The notes beneath the pieces were generated by a model. It was not told the DNA's origin and made no database searches. It worked only from the letters and a program-made list of their open reading frames with translations. Positions 27,386-35,670 of a DNA stretch of 64,000 nucleotides are shown piece by piece. Origin of the DNA: Luteimonas marina (lineage in GTDB: Bacteria > Pseudomonadota > Gammaproteobacteria > Xanthomonadales > Xanthomonadaceae). Every line of letters starts with the position of its first letter. Within the stretch, counting starts at the first letter, position 1. The stretch covers positions 620,001 through 684,000 of the forward strand of contig NZ_VOHK01000001.1 of NCBI RefSeq assembly GCF_007859325.1, given 5' to 3'. The position numbers and the translations under genes were made by a program.

Positions 27386-28106
27386 TCGGCCCGGCATCGC
27401 GCTGCTGGCGGCGCTGTCGCTGCTGCTCGGCGCATCGTGTGCGTCGAAAACGCCTGCGCCCGGACCGGGCGCGCCGGCCGCGGCCTTCGAAGCCGCGGAC
27501 CTCGTCGACATCGCCCGTCTGGTGCCGGACATCGACCTGGACATCCGCTACGCCGGCGAACACAACTTCACCGGCACGCGCGTGGACGGCTACGAAGCGG
27601 CGAAGTGCTACCTGCTGCTTCCGGCGGCCGAAGCGCTGCGGGACGTCGAAGTCGAACTGCGCGGGCAGGGGATGAGGCTGCGCATCTTCGACTGCTACCG
27701 GCCCGTGCGCGCCGTGCAGCAGTTCGTGCGCTGGGCCGCCGACGCCAGCGATCAGCGAACGAAGGCCGAGTTCTATCCCGCCCTCGACAAGGGCAGCCTG
27801 ATTCCCGGCTACATTTCCGATCGCTCAGGACACAGCAAGGGCGCCACGATCGACCTCACCCTGCTGCGCTGCGGACCGGGACCGGACGCATGCGAGGAGC
27901 TGGACATGGGCACCGCGTTCGACTTCTTCGACCCGCGCGCCAACACCGACCACCCGAGCATCACCGCCGGACAGCGCGAAAACCGCACGCTGCTGCGCGA
28001 CGCGATGGTGCGCCACGGCTTCGCGAACTACGAGATGGAATGGTGGCACTACACCTTCCGGCTGCAGCCGCCGCCGGAGACCTTCCACGACATCCCGATC
28101 CGCTGA
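27333..28106 (+). CDS. VanX/DdpX-like D-Ala-D-Ala dipeptidase (M15)
   Basis: This 257-residue zinc dipeptidase has an N-terminal hydrophobic leader (about 20-36) ending in a weak lipobox-like GASC. The M15D catalytic set is complete: Arg123 in FDCYRP, His167 and Asp174 in SGHSKGATIDL, and Glu236 and His239 in EWWHY. It hydrolyses D-Ala-D-Ala, for example from cell-wall turnover. The start overlaps the upstream gene by 53 bases, so it is translationally coupled; a later start is possible. No VanH, VanA or VanRS is nearby, so recycling is more likely than glycopeptide resistance. Confidence 0.88.
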   Translation: MTTKTSRSSASATARRPDRPGIALLAALSLLLGASCASKTPAPGPGAPAAAFEAADLVDIARLVPDIDLDIRYAGEHNFTGTRVDGYEAAKCYLLLPAAEALRDVEVELRGQGMRLRIFDCYRPVRAVQQFVRWAADASDQRTKAEFYPALDKGSLIPGYISDRSGHSKGATIDLTLLRCGPGPDACEELDMGTAFDFFDPRANTDHPSITAGQRENRTLLRDAMVRHGFANYEMEWWHYTFRLQPPPETFHDIPIR

Positions 28107-28128
28107 CGCGGACCGGCTTGGCCGGGTG

Positions 28129-28302
28129 TCAGCCGATCTTCTTGAAGGTATTGGTGTTGCCGAGCTTCTCGACCTTGCCGCCGGCCTTGCGGAAGGCCGC
28201 CAGATCGTCCTCGATCTGCTCGCGGGTCAGGGTCGCGGTCTGCTTGCTGCCGGACCTGCCGGACTTGCGGAGGACGGTGTTGTTGCTTTTGCTGGGTGCC
28301 AT
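28129..28302 (-). CDS. Small basic protein, unknown (57 aa)
   Basis: This 57-residue ORF runs from ATG at 28302 to TGA at 28129. It has a basic Ser/Asn/Lys-rich N-terminus and an amphipathic helix with TREQIEDDLAAFRKAGGKVEKL. It converges with the dipeptidase gene 22 bases away. The codon pattern and helix look genuine. Similar short proteins are common in xanthomonads, but I cannot assign a function. Confidence 0.6.
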   Translation of the reverse strand: MAPSKSNNTVLRKSGRSGSKQTATLTREQIEDDLAAFRKAGGKVEKLGNTNTFKKIG

Positions 28303-28476
28303 GTGGACTTCACGTGTTGCGGATTACCCGCGCATGGTACGGTCCGGCAGCGTAAGAAAACGTCAATTGCGCGGAATTTCCCCGAATTCCGGCGAATTTG
28401 CGCGGATTTCTGGAGCAGTTGGCGGAGGTTGGAGGTTACCGGCCGGGCGGTGTCCCGATGGCCGGGAGATCGACCT

Positions 28477-28758
28477 TCAGTCGGTCCGGATGAAGACCGG
28501 CGCGCCAATCCGCTTTTCACGAGCCGCTCGCGCGGCGTCCCGTCGGGCCTCGGCCCGCAGCCGCCAGACGAGGCCCCGCAGGCGTTCGGGCGTGATGCGG
28601 TCGCCGTCGGGCGAAACGAGTTCGCGGCCAGCCATGCGCCAGCCGGCCCAGGGGCCGTGCATGGGCGCTCGGTTGTAGATTTCGCGCTCGTAGAGCGAGG
28701 CCGCGCATTCGTTCGGGCAGGCCTGGCCCTTGGGCCAGCAGGGCGGAAGCGAGTTCAT
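28477..28758 (-). CDS. Small accessory protein, DUF3653-like
   Basis: This 93-residue protein contains CPNECAASLYEREIYN, then NRAPMHGPWAGWRMAGRELV and PDGDRITPERLRGLVWRL. I associate this pattern with a small family of phage or island proteins in Xanthomonas (DUF3653). The last third is a basic helix. It marks the start of the accessory island downstream of the chromosomal peptide locus. Function unknown; the family name is from memory and unverified. Confidence 0.6.
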   Translation of the reverse strand: MNSLPPCWPKGQACPNECAASLYEREIYNRAPMHGPWAGWRMAGRELVSPDGDRITPERLRGLVWRLRAEARRDAARAAREKRIGAPVFIRTD

Positions 28759-28863
28759 GGGATTCGTGCCTCGATGTGGGGAGCTGGTCGCCCACCAGAA
28801 ATCGACATTGTCAAAGTCCGCTAAGTGGCTGATTTACTTCATAGGGCCGCGGAAATAAGGGAA

Positions 28864-29590
28864 ATGTTGCTGTTGCGATCGGCAGCTAAAAGGCGTATAC
28901 GGGTGCGGCTAGACCCTAAGGAGCGCCGCTCGTGGGGTAACTGCACGCCCAAAGCCGAGTCCCACTCGTCTGCCACTAAATAAGCGGCGGGCCCGGTCAA
29001 TTTGCGAGTACTACAGTGCCAAGCTACGCCGTGAAGTCATCCTCCCAGCGAGATGCTACTGGCTCGGTTTGTGGCTGGACTGGTGCACAGCGGTTACGGC
29101 TTACGTAGAGTTGCCTGCGAATCCCGATGAGCCGCAAGAGTGGCTGGCGGACTTTTGGGTCGAGTACGGAGGCAACGAGTATCTGATCGATGTCTCGGCA
29201 GAAGATAAGGCCGACACGGCGCCGTCCGGCACGCCTTGGGAGTTACTGGCCGATGGCTACGAGACTGTTGAAACTGGTCGAGGGCGTGTCACGCCCCGAT
29301 GGCTTTGGGCACGACGCTCCCTCTTGCTTGGTCTGGAGCAGGCACATCCTTACGCCGTGTCGGCTCGACAACAAGGTGGTTTGAAGCTTACTTGCCATAA
29401 GCTTCTGACCGAGTGGCCAAGCGCAGGACTTACCATTGGCGACGCTGGTGAATCCCTTGGAGACAACCGATTCGTGCTTCAAAGCGCCATTTTCCACCTG
29501 ATCAGGATTGGCCAGCTTGATCTTGAGTGGGCCCAAGGCCTTTCGTTGAATACACGACTCAGGAAAGTGGACCATGCACCGCAAAGCTGA
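28864..29590 (+). pseudogene. tnsA: tnsA-like endonuclease gene, frame-disrupted
   Basis: Two reading frames together give a TnsA-like protein. Frame one starts at ATG 28864 (MLLLRSAAKRRIRVRLDPKE) and ends at TAA 28981-28983. The next frame, open from 28913 without an ordinary start before TTG 29069, carries CEYYSAKLRREVILPARCYW, LADFWVEYGG and EYLIDVSAEDK. This fits the restriction-like fold of Tn7 TnsA, with a helix glutamate and an Asp in LADF. The usual (Q/E)xK motif reads DVS, so the lysine is missing. It overlaps tnsB at the 3' end. A +1 shift near 28975-28985 would join the parts. The TnsA call is moderate and rests on gene order plus fold cues. Confidence 0.5.
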
Positions 29591-31457
29591 GAGCTTGTTT
29601 CCAGCTTGTTGGCGGGACACCTCAACTTGGCCGACGCCCACCGATCGCGAAATCCCAGAAAAGCACAAGGATGCCTATGCCCGGCGCAAACGCATAATCG
29701 AGGCATACATGCGGGGAGCAAGTCTAAGAGTGCTCTGCAAGGTCGAGGGTGTCGACACTGCGACTGTCTACACTATGCTCGAAGCGTGCGCGAGTCACGC
29801 GCATGATGGAAAAATTTGGGGCTTTCGCGCCCTGGTTCCGTACGTTCGGAAGAAGGCCTATGAGCGGTCGAGTGAAGTCCGCGCAGACGCTCTGGCTGCC
29901 GGCCGAGGGACGGGAGGCTTGTTCATGCAAATGTTGGCTAATCACGAGCCGCTGCGACTTCTCATTGCGAAGCAAGCAAGCAAGTACGCCAGTACGAATT
30001 TCACCGGGCGAGTTCCAATAAAGAAGGAGCACAACATCTTTCTGACTAGGATTTCCCAGTTGCAGGGAAAGACCGGGTACCCATTCAGCCTGCAAAACAA
30101 GGGTCGCGAAGGTTTCAGGCAGGCAATTAATGCGGAGATCGCAAAGCAGCGCGGGGAGGCGCGCGTTCCCCTGCGGGACTCCGTTGAGCGAGCTTTTCGT
30201 TTGCAGATCGATGCGCGATATCGAAACGTCCAGATTGACGCCCATCGACTGGATTCGTTCATTCGTGTCAAGTTCGTTGGCCGCAAATCGCGTTTCAAAA
30301 CTCGGGCCCTTCGCCCCTGGCTGATCGCGGCCGTTGAGGTAGATAGTGAGGCGTGTCTAGGGTGGAGCCTATCTGTTGAGCGCGAACCATCGCATCTGGA
30401 CCTACTGCGTTGCCTGTACAGCATGATGGCCCCTTGGGAGCGGCGGCAGACATTCGAGATCGTAGGGCTCGACTACAATCCCGATGCAGGCATGCCTTCA
30501 GGCGTCATCCCACGCTGTGCCGGTCGCTATGTCGACAGTATCAGTCTAGATAATGCCCTCTGTGGGCATGCAGACAATATCCGCCAGATCGTTCTAGAGA
30601 GGTTGCACGCGACGCTTCGAATGGGCCTCCCGCGGGAACCGCGCACTCGCTGTGAGATCGAACAGCTGTTCAATACGCTCACCCATCGCAACATTCAGCA
30701 CCTTGTGGGCGGAGTTCGTCCCAACATGAGCAATAGGGAGCGAGCATCTGCGATGAGCGCGGCGGAAGACCAGGGACTGACAGTCGAACAAATGGAAGAA
30801 TACTTGGACGTCGTCCTCTGCAATTACAATGCGGAGCCTCACTCGGCGCACTACGGAAAGTCACCGCTTCAAGTCCTTCGAGAGGAGCCGCATTCGGCCC
30901 TTATTCGCTCTGACATGTCTCCAAACGCCTCGTGGCGCAACCTCTTAAAAATCGAGGTAACTGCGACTATTCGGTCCAGCGACGATCATCCGCCCCGAAT
31001 CAATTATATGAAGGGCCAGTATACGAACGACGTCTTGCGCTCAAGTGGTGATCTGTTAGCCAACAAGGAGGTCGTCCTCACGGTGAATCTCGTCGACCTC
31101 AGATCAGTCAAAGCGAAAGTCTCGGGCGGAATCGATCTCGGTACACTCTACGCACGCGGCCCGTGGGCACACTTCGTGCACGACATCCGCTTGCGAAAGA
31201 AGCTTAATAGAGAAATCGCTGATGGAAATTTTTACTGGTCCGAGGGCGTGGATCCCGAGGAGCAGGTCAATGACTTCTTGCGCAAGACTAGCAAAACAAA
31301 GGTTTCGCAGCCGTCAAAGGTCCGTCGCGCGCAATCGGCCTCGCGCCAGACCCCAAGATCCGGCCGTCTGTTGACTTCGCCCAGACTGATTGCGGATGTG
31401 GCCAAAGGTGCCGAACTTGACCTTGAAGCGCTTCTTGGCGACAAGCTGAAGGGATGA
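29574..31457 (+). CDS. tnsB: TnsB-like DDE transposase (Mu/rve family)
   Basis: This 627-residue transposase has an N-terminal HTH region (LRVLCKVEGVDTATVYTML). The integrase core has Asp about 222 (VQIDAHRLDSF), Asp about 326 (ISLDNALCGHAD) and Glu about 363 (TRCEIEQLFNTL). A Mu-type C-terminal beta-barrel and a basic tail that would contact TnsC follow. It performs the strand-transfer step of Tn7/Tn5053-like transposition. It overlaps the tnsA-like gene by 17 bases and precedes tnsC by 3. Base composition is visibly more A/T-rich than flanking genes, a sign of transfer. Confidence 0.88.
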   Translation: MHRKAESLFPACWRDTSTWPTPTDREIPEKHKDAYARRKRIIEAYMRGASLRVLCKVEGVDTATVYTMLEACASHAHDGKIWGFRALVPYVRKKAYERSSEVRADALAAGRGTGGLFMQMLANHEPLRLLIAKQASKYASTNFTGRVPIKKEHNIFLTRISQLQGKTGYPFSLQNKGREGFRQAINAEIAKQRGEARVPLRDSVERAFRLQIDARYRNVQIDAHRLDSFIRVKFVGRKSRFKTRALRPWLIAAVEVDSEACLGWSLSVEREPSHLDLLRCLYSMMAPWERRQTFEIVGLDYNPDAGMPSGVIPRCAGRYVDSISLDNALCGHADNIRQIVLERLHATLRMGLPREPRTRCEIEQLFNTLTHRNIQHLVGGVRPNMSNRERASAMSAAEDQGLTVEQMEEYLDVVLCNYNAEPHSAHYGKSPLQVLREEPHSALIRSDMSPNASWRNLLKIEVTATIRSSDDHPPRINYMKGQYTNDVLRSSGDLLANKEVVLTVNLVDLRSVKAKVSGGIDLGTLYARGPWAHFVHDIRLRKKLNREIADGNFYWSEGVDPEEQVNDFLRKTSKTKVSQPSKVRRAQSASRQTPRSGRLLTSPRLIADVAKGAELDLEALLGDKLKG

Positions 31458-31460
31458 ATT

Positions 31461-32453
31461 GTGGCGAGCATTCCTCATCCCATCGAGAAGAATGACTACC
31501 TGATTCTGACTAAGCCCATAAGTCGAATCATGGCCAGTTTGACGGCATGGGTGACGTTGAATTTTTCAGGCGCAATGATCCACGGGCAGCGGCGCTTGGG
31601 CAAATCGCACTGCGCCGAATTCATCAAGCGGTATCTATCAGATACGATTGGCTATAGAATATCGGTCACTTTGCTCTGTGTTCGTAAACACGACGCTGTC
31701 AGAGAGGGTGACTTTCTAGATTCACTTCTACGCGCCTTGGGCGAAGCTCCTCCCACGCGTGGTTCGAAGGATCAGAAGATGGAATTGATAATTAATCGAT
31801 TCCTCATAATGGCTAGGCGATGCCCTGCTAGGAAAGTTGTGCTAGTACTCGATGATGCACAGCGGTTGGAGATCTTGCACTTCGAGATCCTAATGTCGAT
31901 CCAGAATGAGCTTTACCATCTGTATCGTGTGATGCTATTCACTCTACTTGTGGGTCAGCCGCAGATCAAAGTAAAGCGTGAGCTGCTGATCGTTTCCGGC
32001 GAGAAGCAAATCACAGCCAGGCTGATGGCTGACGACGTGGAGTTCGTGGGGCACCGATCTCTGGATGAAGTGAGGTTCGCTTATAACCGCTTTGATCAGC
32101 ACTGCTTCCATCCAGCACGGAGTGGCATCAGCTTCACCCAAGGGCTCGCCCCGGAAGCGTGGGCGGCCGACTGGCGTTTGGCAAATGAGGCCGAGCCTAT
32201 CTGGAACGAGTATGTCGGACGGCGAGAAGAAATGGGCGTGGAGCCGGTCGAGGAAGCGTCCATGCAAGCTTTGACGACCATGGCAACTTACATCTATCAG
32301 AAGTACGCAAACCAAGCCGGATTCCGCGGCTTGAGTCCAGACCAAGTGACAGATGTGGTCCTCGCTGCCGGGCTGCTCCAGTTGGAGACCCGTGCGCGAG
32401 AGGATGCCAGTGGGAGTGAGGGTGACTCAGGCGAGGAACCGGAGGACGACTGA
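31461..32453 (+). CDS. tnsC: TnsC/TniB-like AAA+ transposition ATPase
   Basis: This 330-residue AAA+ ATPase has a Walker A at HGQRRLGKSH (Lys48) and a Walker B at VVLVLDDAQRL (Asp131-Asp132). It ends in an acidic tail (EGDSGEEPEDD). TnsC/TniB proteins polymerise on DNA and link target selection to the transposase. It starts with GTG 3 bases after tnsB. A TniQ/TnsD target selector would normally follow, but none is visible downstream to 38 kb. The core has low similarity to textbook TnsC, so the subfamily is uncertain. Confidence 0.82.
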   Translation: MASIPHPIEKNDYLILTKPISRIMASLTAWVTLNFSGAMIHGQRRLGKSHCAEFIKRYLSDTIGYRISVTLLCVRKHDAVREGDFLDSLLRALGEAPPTRGSKDQKMELIINRFLIMARRCPARKVVLVLDDAQRLEILHFEILMSIQNELYHLYRVMLFTLLVGQPQIKVKRELLIVSGEKQITARLMADDVEFVGHRSLDEVRFAYNRFDQHCFHPARSGISFTQGLAPEAWAADWRLANEAEPIWNEYVGRREEMGVEPVEEASMQALTTMATYIYQKYANQAGFRGLSPDQVTDVVLAAGLLQLETRAREDASGSEGDSGEEPEDD

Positions 32454-32550
32454 GACTTGAGCAGGAGCGGTACTTCGAGTACATGCCGTTGCATGCGACT
32501 GCGTTACCAATGGCGACTGAAAGGGTCGCGGGGGATTAGGGAGCATTATC

Positions 32551-32592
32551 GGGGGTAGGCTCAAGGGGGCAACCTCCATGAGCCTCACCCCC
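32551..32592. repeat. Imperfect inverted repeat downstream of tnsC
   Basis: GGGGGTAGGCTCA (32551-32563) pairs with TGAGCCTCACCCCC (32579-32592) with one extra base. It lies 98 bases after the tnsC stop. There is no T-run, so it is not an obvious terminator. It may be a structural remnant or part of a transposon end. Confidence 0.4.
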
Positions 32593-32722
32593 CAGTCGGG
32601 CTGCCGAGAACGACTTCGCTGATGAGCGCTGGAGCGTTTGAGAGTTCCATAGTCCGGAAGTCGGCTGGCGGGGAAGACCGCAACAGTGGCGATTCTGGAC
32701 GATCCCCCCCCTTGAAGAGAAC

Positions 32723-33007
32723 CTACTCTTCGGGCCACTCCAACCTAGTGGACATGGTCAGTGGGCCTTGAGGGCAGTCTGCCATCCAATCGCGACCGTC
32801 TTCAGCTGGTCCGAGCACGAGCCCAACTCCTGTCCCGCTCTCAGTCACAGTTGCTGCCAGCATGACCTCACCCGCAGTCGGGAAATGTCTAGCAATCAGG
32901 ACTGCACGCTGCCGCACGCGAAGAGGCAGTGACGCATTTCGCGCTAGCTCGACGAGAAAGCCACCTGCCCAGACCAGAGCCCTCGCTCGCTCATCAGGCA
33001 ATGTCAT
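32723..33007 (-). CDS. BPSL0761-like small protein
   Basis: This 94-residue protein has an N-terminus (MTLPDERARALVWAGGFLVE, then LPLRVRQRAVLIARHFPTAGE) that matches my memory of the BPSL0761 family. These are small helical proteins common on proteobacterial islands and prophages. The C-terminal half is beta-like and ends acidic. It is oriented towards tnsC. Function unknown. Confidence 0.6.
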   Translation of the reverse strand: MTLPDERARALVWAGGFLVELARNASLPLRVRQRAVLIARHFPTAGEVMLAATVTESGTGVGLVLGPAEDGRDWMADCPQGPLTMSTRLEWPEE

Positions 33008-33171
33008 AGTCGGAAATCCTTGGCTGTGGGTCGGTACTGTCCGTCAAGCCAGTCTCGCGACGTGCGACGCAAGCGGCGCTAGTGAACGGCTCGGTGGTCT
33101 GGCTTTCAGAGCGGGGTGACAGAGGGGTGGGAAGTCGACTGGGCCACACCGGACCTACAGTCTGATCACGA

Positions 33172-33600
33172 TCACGAGGCCTTGTCCTTGTCGGACTTTC
33201 GCAGCCGATCTACCGCGAGCTTCTGCGCCAGCTCCGCTGGTGTCCCGCCAGGTTGCTCGCCCCCGGCTGCCAGGTCCTTTTTCACCTGTGCCGCATAGGT
33301 TTCCAAGAACATCGCCGCATAGAATCGGGACTTGCGCACCTCGCTGGGCACCGAGATTCCGAGCTGCTTTGCGATAAGAATGGCGTAATTGAGCTGGGCC
33401 TCGGTTGGCTCTTTCAGGTCCCAGTCGATGCTGTCTTTGAGAAGTGTCTCAACCTGGTTTTCCAGGCGTCTCACGAATGTGTCCCGCACTTTTCGGTCCT
33501 TGATCCGCTCAAACTGGATCGTCAGCGCTTCCTCAAGCTGTGCAGAAACGTACAGCTCAAGGGTCATCTCGACGGCTGGATTCACCAAGTACAGGGCCAT
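33172..33600 (-). CDS. Unknown protein with a PT-x-x-QLNYA-IA motif
   Basis: This helical 142-residue protein carries EPTEAQLNYAILIAKQLGI and VPSEVRKSRFYAAMFLETY. That recalls short motifs at the C-termini of topoisomerase III and other proteins on conjugative elements. The basic, Gly/Lys-rich tail may touch nucleic acid. It is divergent from an XRE regulator gene, and a palindrome lies between them, so the pair may be co-regulated. No catalytic motif was seen, so a toxin role is not supported. Confidence 0.6.
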   Translation of the reverse strand: MALYLVNPAVEMTLELYVSAQLEEALTIQFERIKDRKVRDTFVRRLENQVETLLKDSIDWDLKEPTEAQLNYAILIAKQLGISVPSEVRKSRFYAAMFLETYAAQVKKDLAAGGEQPGGTPAELAQKLAVDRLRKSDKDKAS

Positions 33601-33650
33601 GTCGGTCGCGTCGCCGGAGGTGGGAAAGCAAGGGCAGACCGCCTAGATCC

Positions 33651-33667
33651 TACATGAATTTCATGTA
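33651..33667. promoter_or_regulatory. Perfect 17-bp palindromic operator candidate
   Basis: TACATGAA-T-TTCATGTA is a perfect palindrome in the 116-base divergent region between the unknown gene (start 33600) and the XRE regulator (start 33717). It is in an A/T-rich patch. A dimeric XRE regulator binding here could repress both genes. Confidence 0.6.
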
Positions 33668-33716
33668 ATCGGTACCCGTGCCATAGCTTCTCAGGTCGCC
33701 CTTCTCCGGCGCGACC

Positions 33717-33998
33717 ATGACAGGTAAGACAATCTATTCAGCCGAATACAGGCGACTCGTCGAGCGACTTCGTGCGCGACGCGAGGAGATTGGGCTCACG
33801 CAGACCGCTTTGTCCAAGGATCTCGGGTGGCCCCAACAGCGCCTGTCCGCGATCGAGGCAGGCGCGCGTCGACTGGACGTCATGGAGTTCCTTCACCTGA
33901 CTGCACGTCTGGGCCTCGCGCCCGACGTAGCCCTTCGCCTTGTGGTTGCTGCGTCCGAGTCACCCGGCCGTCGGAAGAAGGCCCCGGACCCGAAGTGA
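33717..33998 (+). CDS. XRE-family DNA-binding regulator
   Basis: This 93-residue single-domain protein has a Cro/C1-type helix-turn-helix: LRARREEIGLTQTALSKDLG, then WPQQRLSAIEAGARRLDV. A short helix and a basic tail follow. Its gene starts 50 bases after a perfect palindrome and faces away from the unknown 142-residue protein. That arrangement resembles autoregulated antitoxin-like or island regulators. The domain call is firm; the regulon is inferred. Confidence 0.82.
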   Translation: MTGKTIYSAEYRRLVERLRARREEIGLTQTALSKDLGWPQQRLSAIEAGARRLDVMEFLHLTARLGLAPDVALRLVVAASESPGRRKKAPDPK

Positions 33999-34737
33999 AG
34001 CTGCCCGTCGGCCGGAGCAACGGGCTACGGCGATGTCGGACACCGCAGTGCGCGGCTGCTGCCCGGGACGCGGCCAAATAACGGTCTCGCTGGGAAGACC
34101 GGTCTCGCTGGAAGGATCCGCGCGCAATTCCGTGCATTAAGGACAGCGCGACGGCCAGAGGGGCTGAGTGCCTGGACAGGACAGCCCCCGGCATTCTCGG
34201 GAACCTTTGTGCCCACTAGCAAGGTGCCAGCGTCTTGGGACTTGGGCCAGCTGAGTTATGGTCCACCAAGTGGGACAACGCTGATTCATTGTTTCGAAAA
34301 TGCGACTAATGCGCGCGTTGATTGAATGATGAGCTGCGCCAATGTGTCAATTATGCATCCCGTGCCTAATTATGCATACCCGGATTGGGTTGCATAACGA
34401 CGCGCCCGCAGAGAGTGGGTCCCTGGCACCGGCAGTTGTAGTTCGCACTCGTGACGGCGAGGTTGAGTTGGGGAGCGGTATCGTTAGGCTCCAGCAGCCC
34501 CCGCATCCCTGCAGGGGCTCGCATGGCTGGATTGCATGCACGCCGGGGAACGTGGACGACTAGGGGACGTGGACGATCCGAGTCCGGCTAGCGCGCACCA
34601 TGCGTTGCTGGTGGCCTAAGCCTGCGCTCCAGCCCAGGTGGGCGCAGTCAGAGCATCGCCTGTATCGATGTCGGAAAAGTCTGACGCCATGGTTGCGCCT
34701 GGCGCGCTAACCTCAACCCCGAACGATGGAGGCCCTC
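33999..34737. other. Gene-poor stretch upstream of the SRAP gene
   Basis: These 739 bases hold no coding region I trust. The only ORFs (for example 34342-34563) have an unlikely composition and no ribosome site. It contains an A/T-rich patch around 34270-34400 with the TTATGCA repeats listed separately, and the GGAGG site just before the SRAP start. Confidence 0.5.
34349..34397. repeat. Three TTATGCA elements (two direct, one inverted)
   Basis: AATTATGCAT occurs at 34349-34358 and again at 34368-34377, a 19-base spacing. TGCATAA, the inverted core, occurs at 34391-34397. Regular spacing near two helical turns suggests a protein-binding array (operator or transposase sites). No adjacent regulator gene was matched to it. 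Confidence 0.5.
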
Positions 34738-35670
34738 ATGTGCTATTCCGCCCAAGTGCACGCCGAGTTCAAGAAGTTCGTCCGGGCCACCGGCGGCCAC
34801 GGAATGGATATCGACGCCTACGTGAAGGTGTTCTGGTGGGGCGAAGGCAAGGATCCCCGTAAGCGGCCGAAGGTGCCGCGCGGCGTCGAGCGGGACATCC
34901 TCCAGCACGGGCCGCCCGAGGTGGCAGACCTGATCCGCGGCTGGGACAACTGGGAGATCGACCAGCTCACCCAGGAGATCTTCGCCCAGCGACGGCGGGT
35001 GGCGGACGCTGAACGGGCCCTGCAAACCAGGGCCACCAAGAAGGCGGCCGAGGACGTTCGGATCGGCACCAACAAGGTCGCCGCTGCGCAGCGCCGATTG
35101 GATTCACTTAAGGGCAAGGAGAGCGACCAGGACTGGCGCATCTACCCGGGCGTCTTTGCACCGGTGATGGTCGCCGAGGGCGGCCAGCGGACCGTCAAGC
35201 TTATGCGATACCTGTGCCGACCGGCCGGCAAGCCCGCCGTTTACGACCGTAAGTACCCGGGCACCTACAACGCCCGGCGCGATAATCTAGAGGGCTTCTG
35301 GCAGGGCCAGTTCGGCCATCACCACGGGCTGCTGGTGGCCGATGTGTTCTTCGAGAACGTCGAGGGGCCCGATGGGAAGAACCGGGTATTGGCATTCACC
35401 CCACGGGATCGCGAGCCGATGCTGATTGCCTGCCTCTGGTCACACTGGACCGATCCGTCTGGCAGAGAGCCGGAGTTGCTGTCCTTCGCCGCCATCACCG
35501 ACGACCCGGAGCCCGAGGTCGCCGCGGCTGGTCACGACCGGACGGTCATCAACATCAAGCCGGAGCACATCGACGCCTGGCTCGCCCCCGAGCAGGGGAA
35601 CCTCGGTGCCTTGCACGCCATCTTCGACGACAAGCGCCACCCCTATTACGAACACCGGGAGGCCGCGTGA
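34738..35670 (+). CDS. SRAP-domain (YedK/HMCES-like) abasic-site crosslinking protein with coiled-coil insert
   Basis: This 310-residue protein uses the ATG at 34738, with GGAGG 5 bases upstream; an in-frame ATG at 34726 would bury the catalytic cysteine. SRAP residues are present: Cys2 (MCYSAQ), Asn178 (YNAR), Glu206 (VFFENV) and His266 (GHDRTVINI), followed by EHIDAWL. SRAP proteins form a thiazolidine crosslink with abasic sites in single-stranded DNA. A charged coiled coil (about 75-128) interrupts the domain relative to the about 220-residue YedK. It leads a small operon in the accessory island. Confidence 0.82.
   Translation: MCYSAQVHAEFKKFVRATGGHGMDIDAYVKVFWWGEGKDPRKRPKVPRGVERDILQHGPPEVADLIRGWDNWEIDQLTQEIFAQRRRVADAERALQTRATKKAAEDVRIGTNKVAAAQRRLDSLKGKESDQDWRIYPGVFAPVMVAEGGQRTVKLMRYLCRPAGKPAVYDRKYPGTYNARRDNLEGFWQGQFGHHHGLLVADVFFENVEGPDGKNRVLAFTPRDREPMLIACLWSHWTDPSGREPELLSFAAITDDPEPEVAAAGHDRTVINIKPEHIDAWLAPEQGNLGALHAIFDDKRHPYYEHREAA

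Noticed and set aside
25730..28106. Glycopeptide (vancomycin) resistance cluster because of the VanX-like gene
   Set aside because: VanH, VanA and VanRS are absent, and the context is peptide recycling.
32551..32592. Inverted repeat as an integron attC site or terminator
   Set aside because: No integrase, no attC core triplets and no T-run; kept only as an imperfect repeat.
34342..34563. 73-codon ORF upstream of the SRAP gene
   Set aside because: No ribosome site, covers the TTATGCA repeats, and the sequence looks like chance translation.
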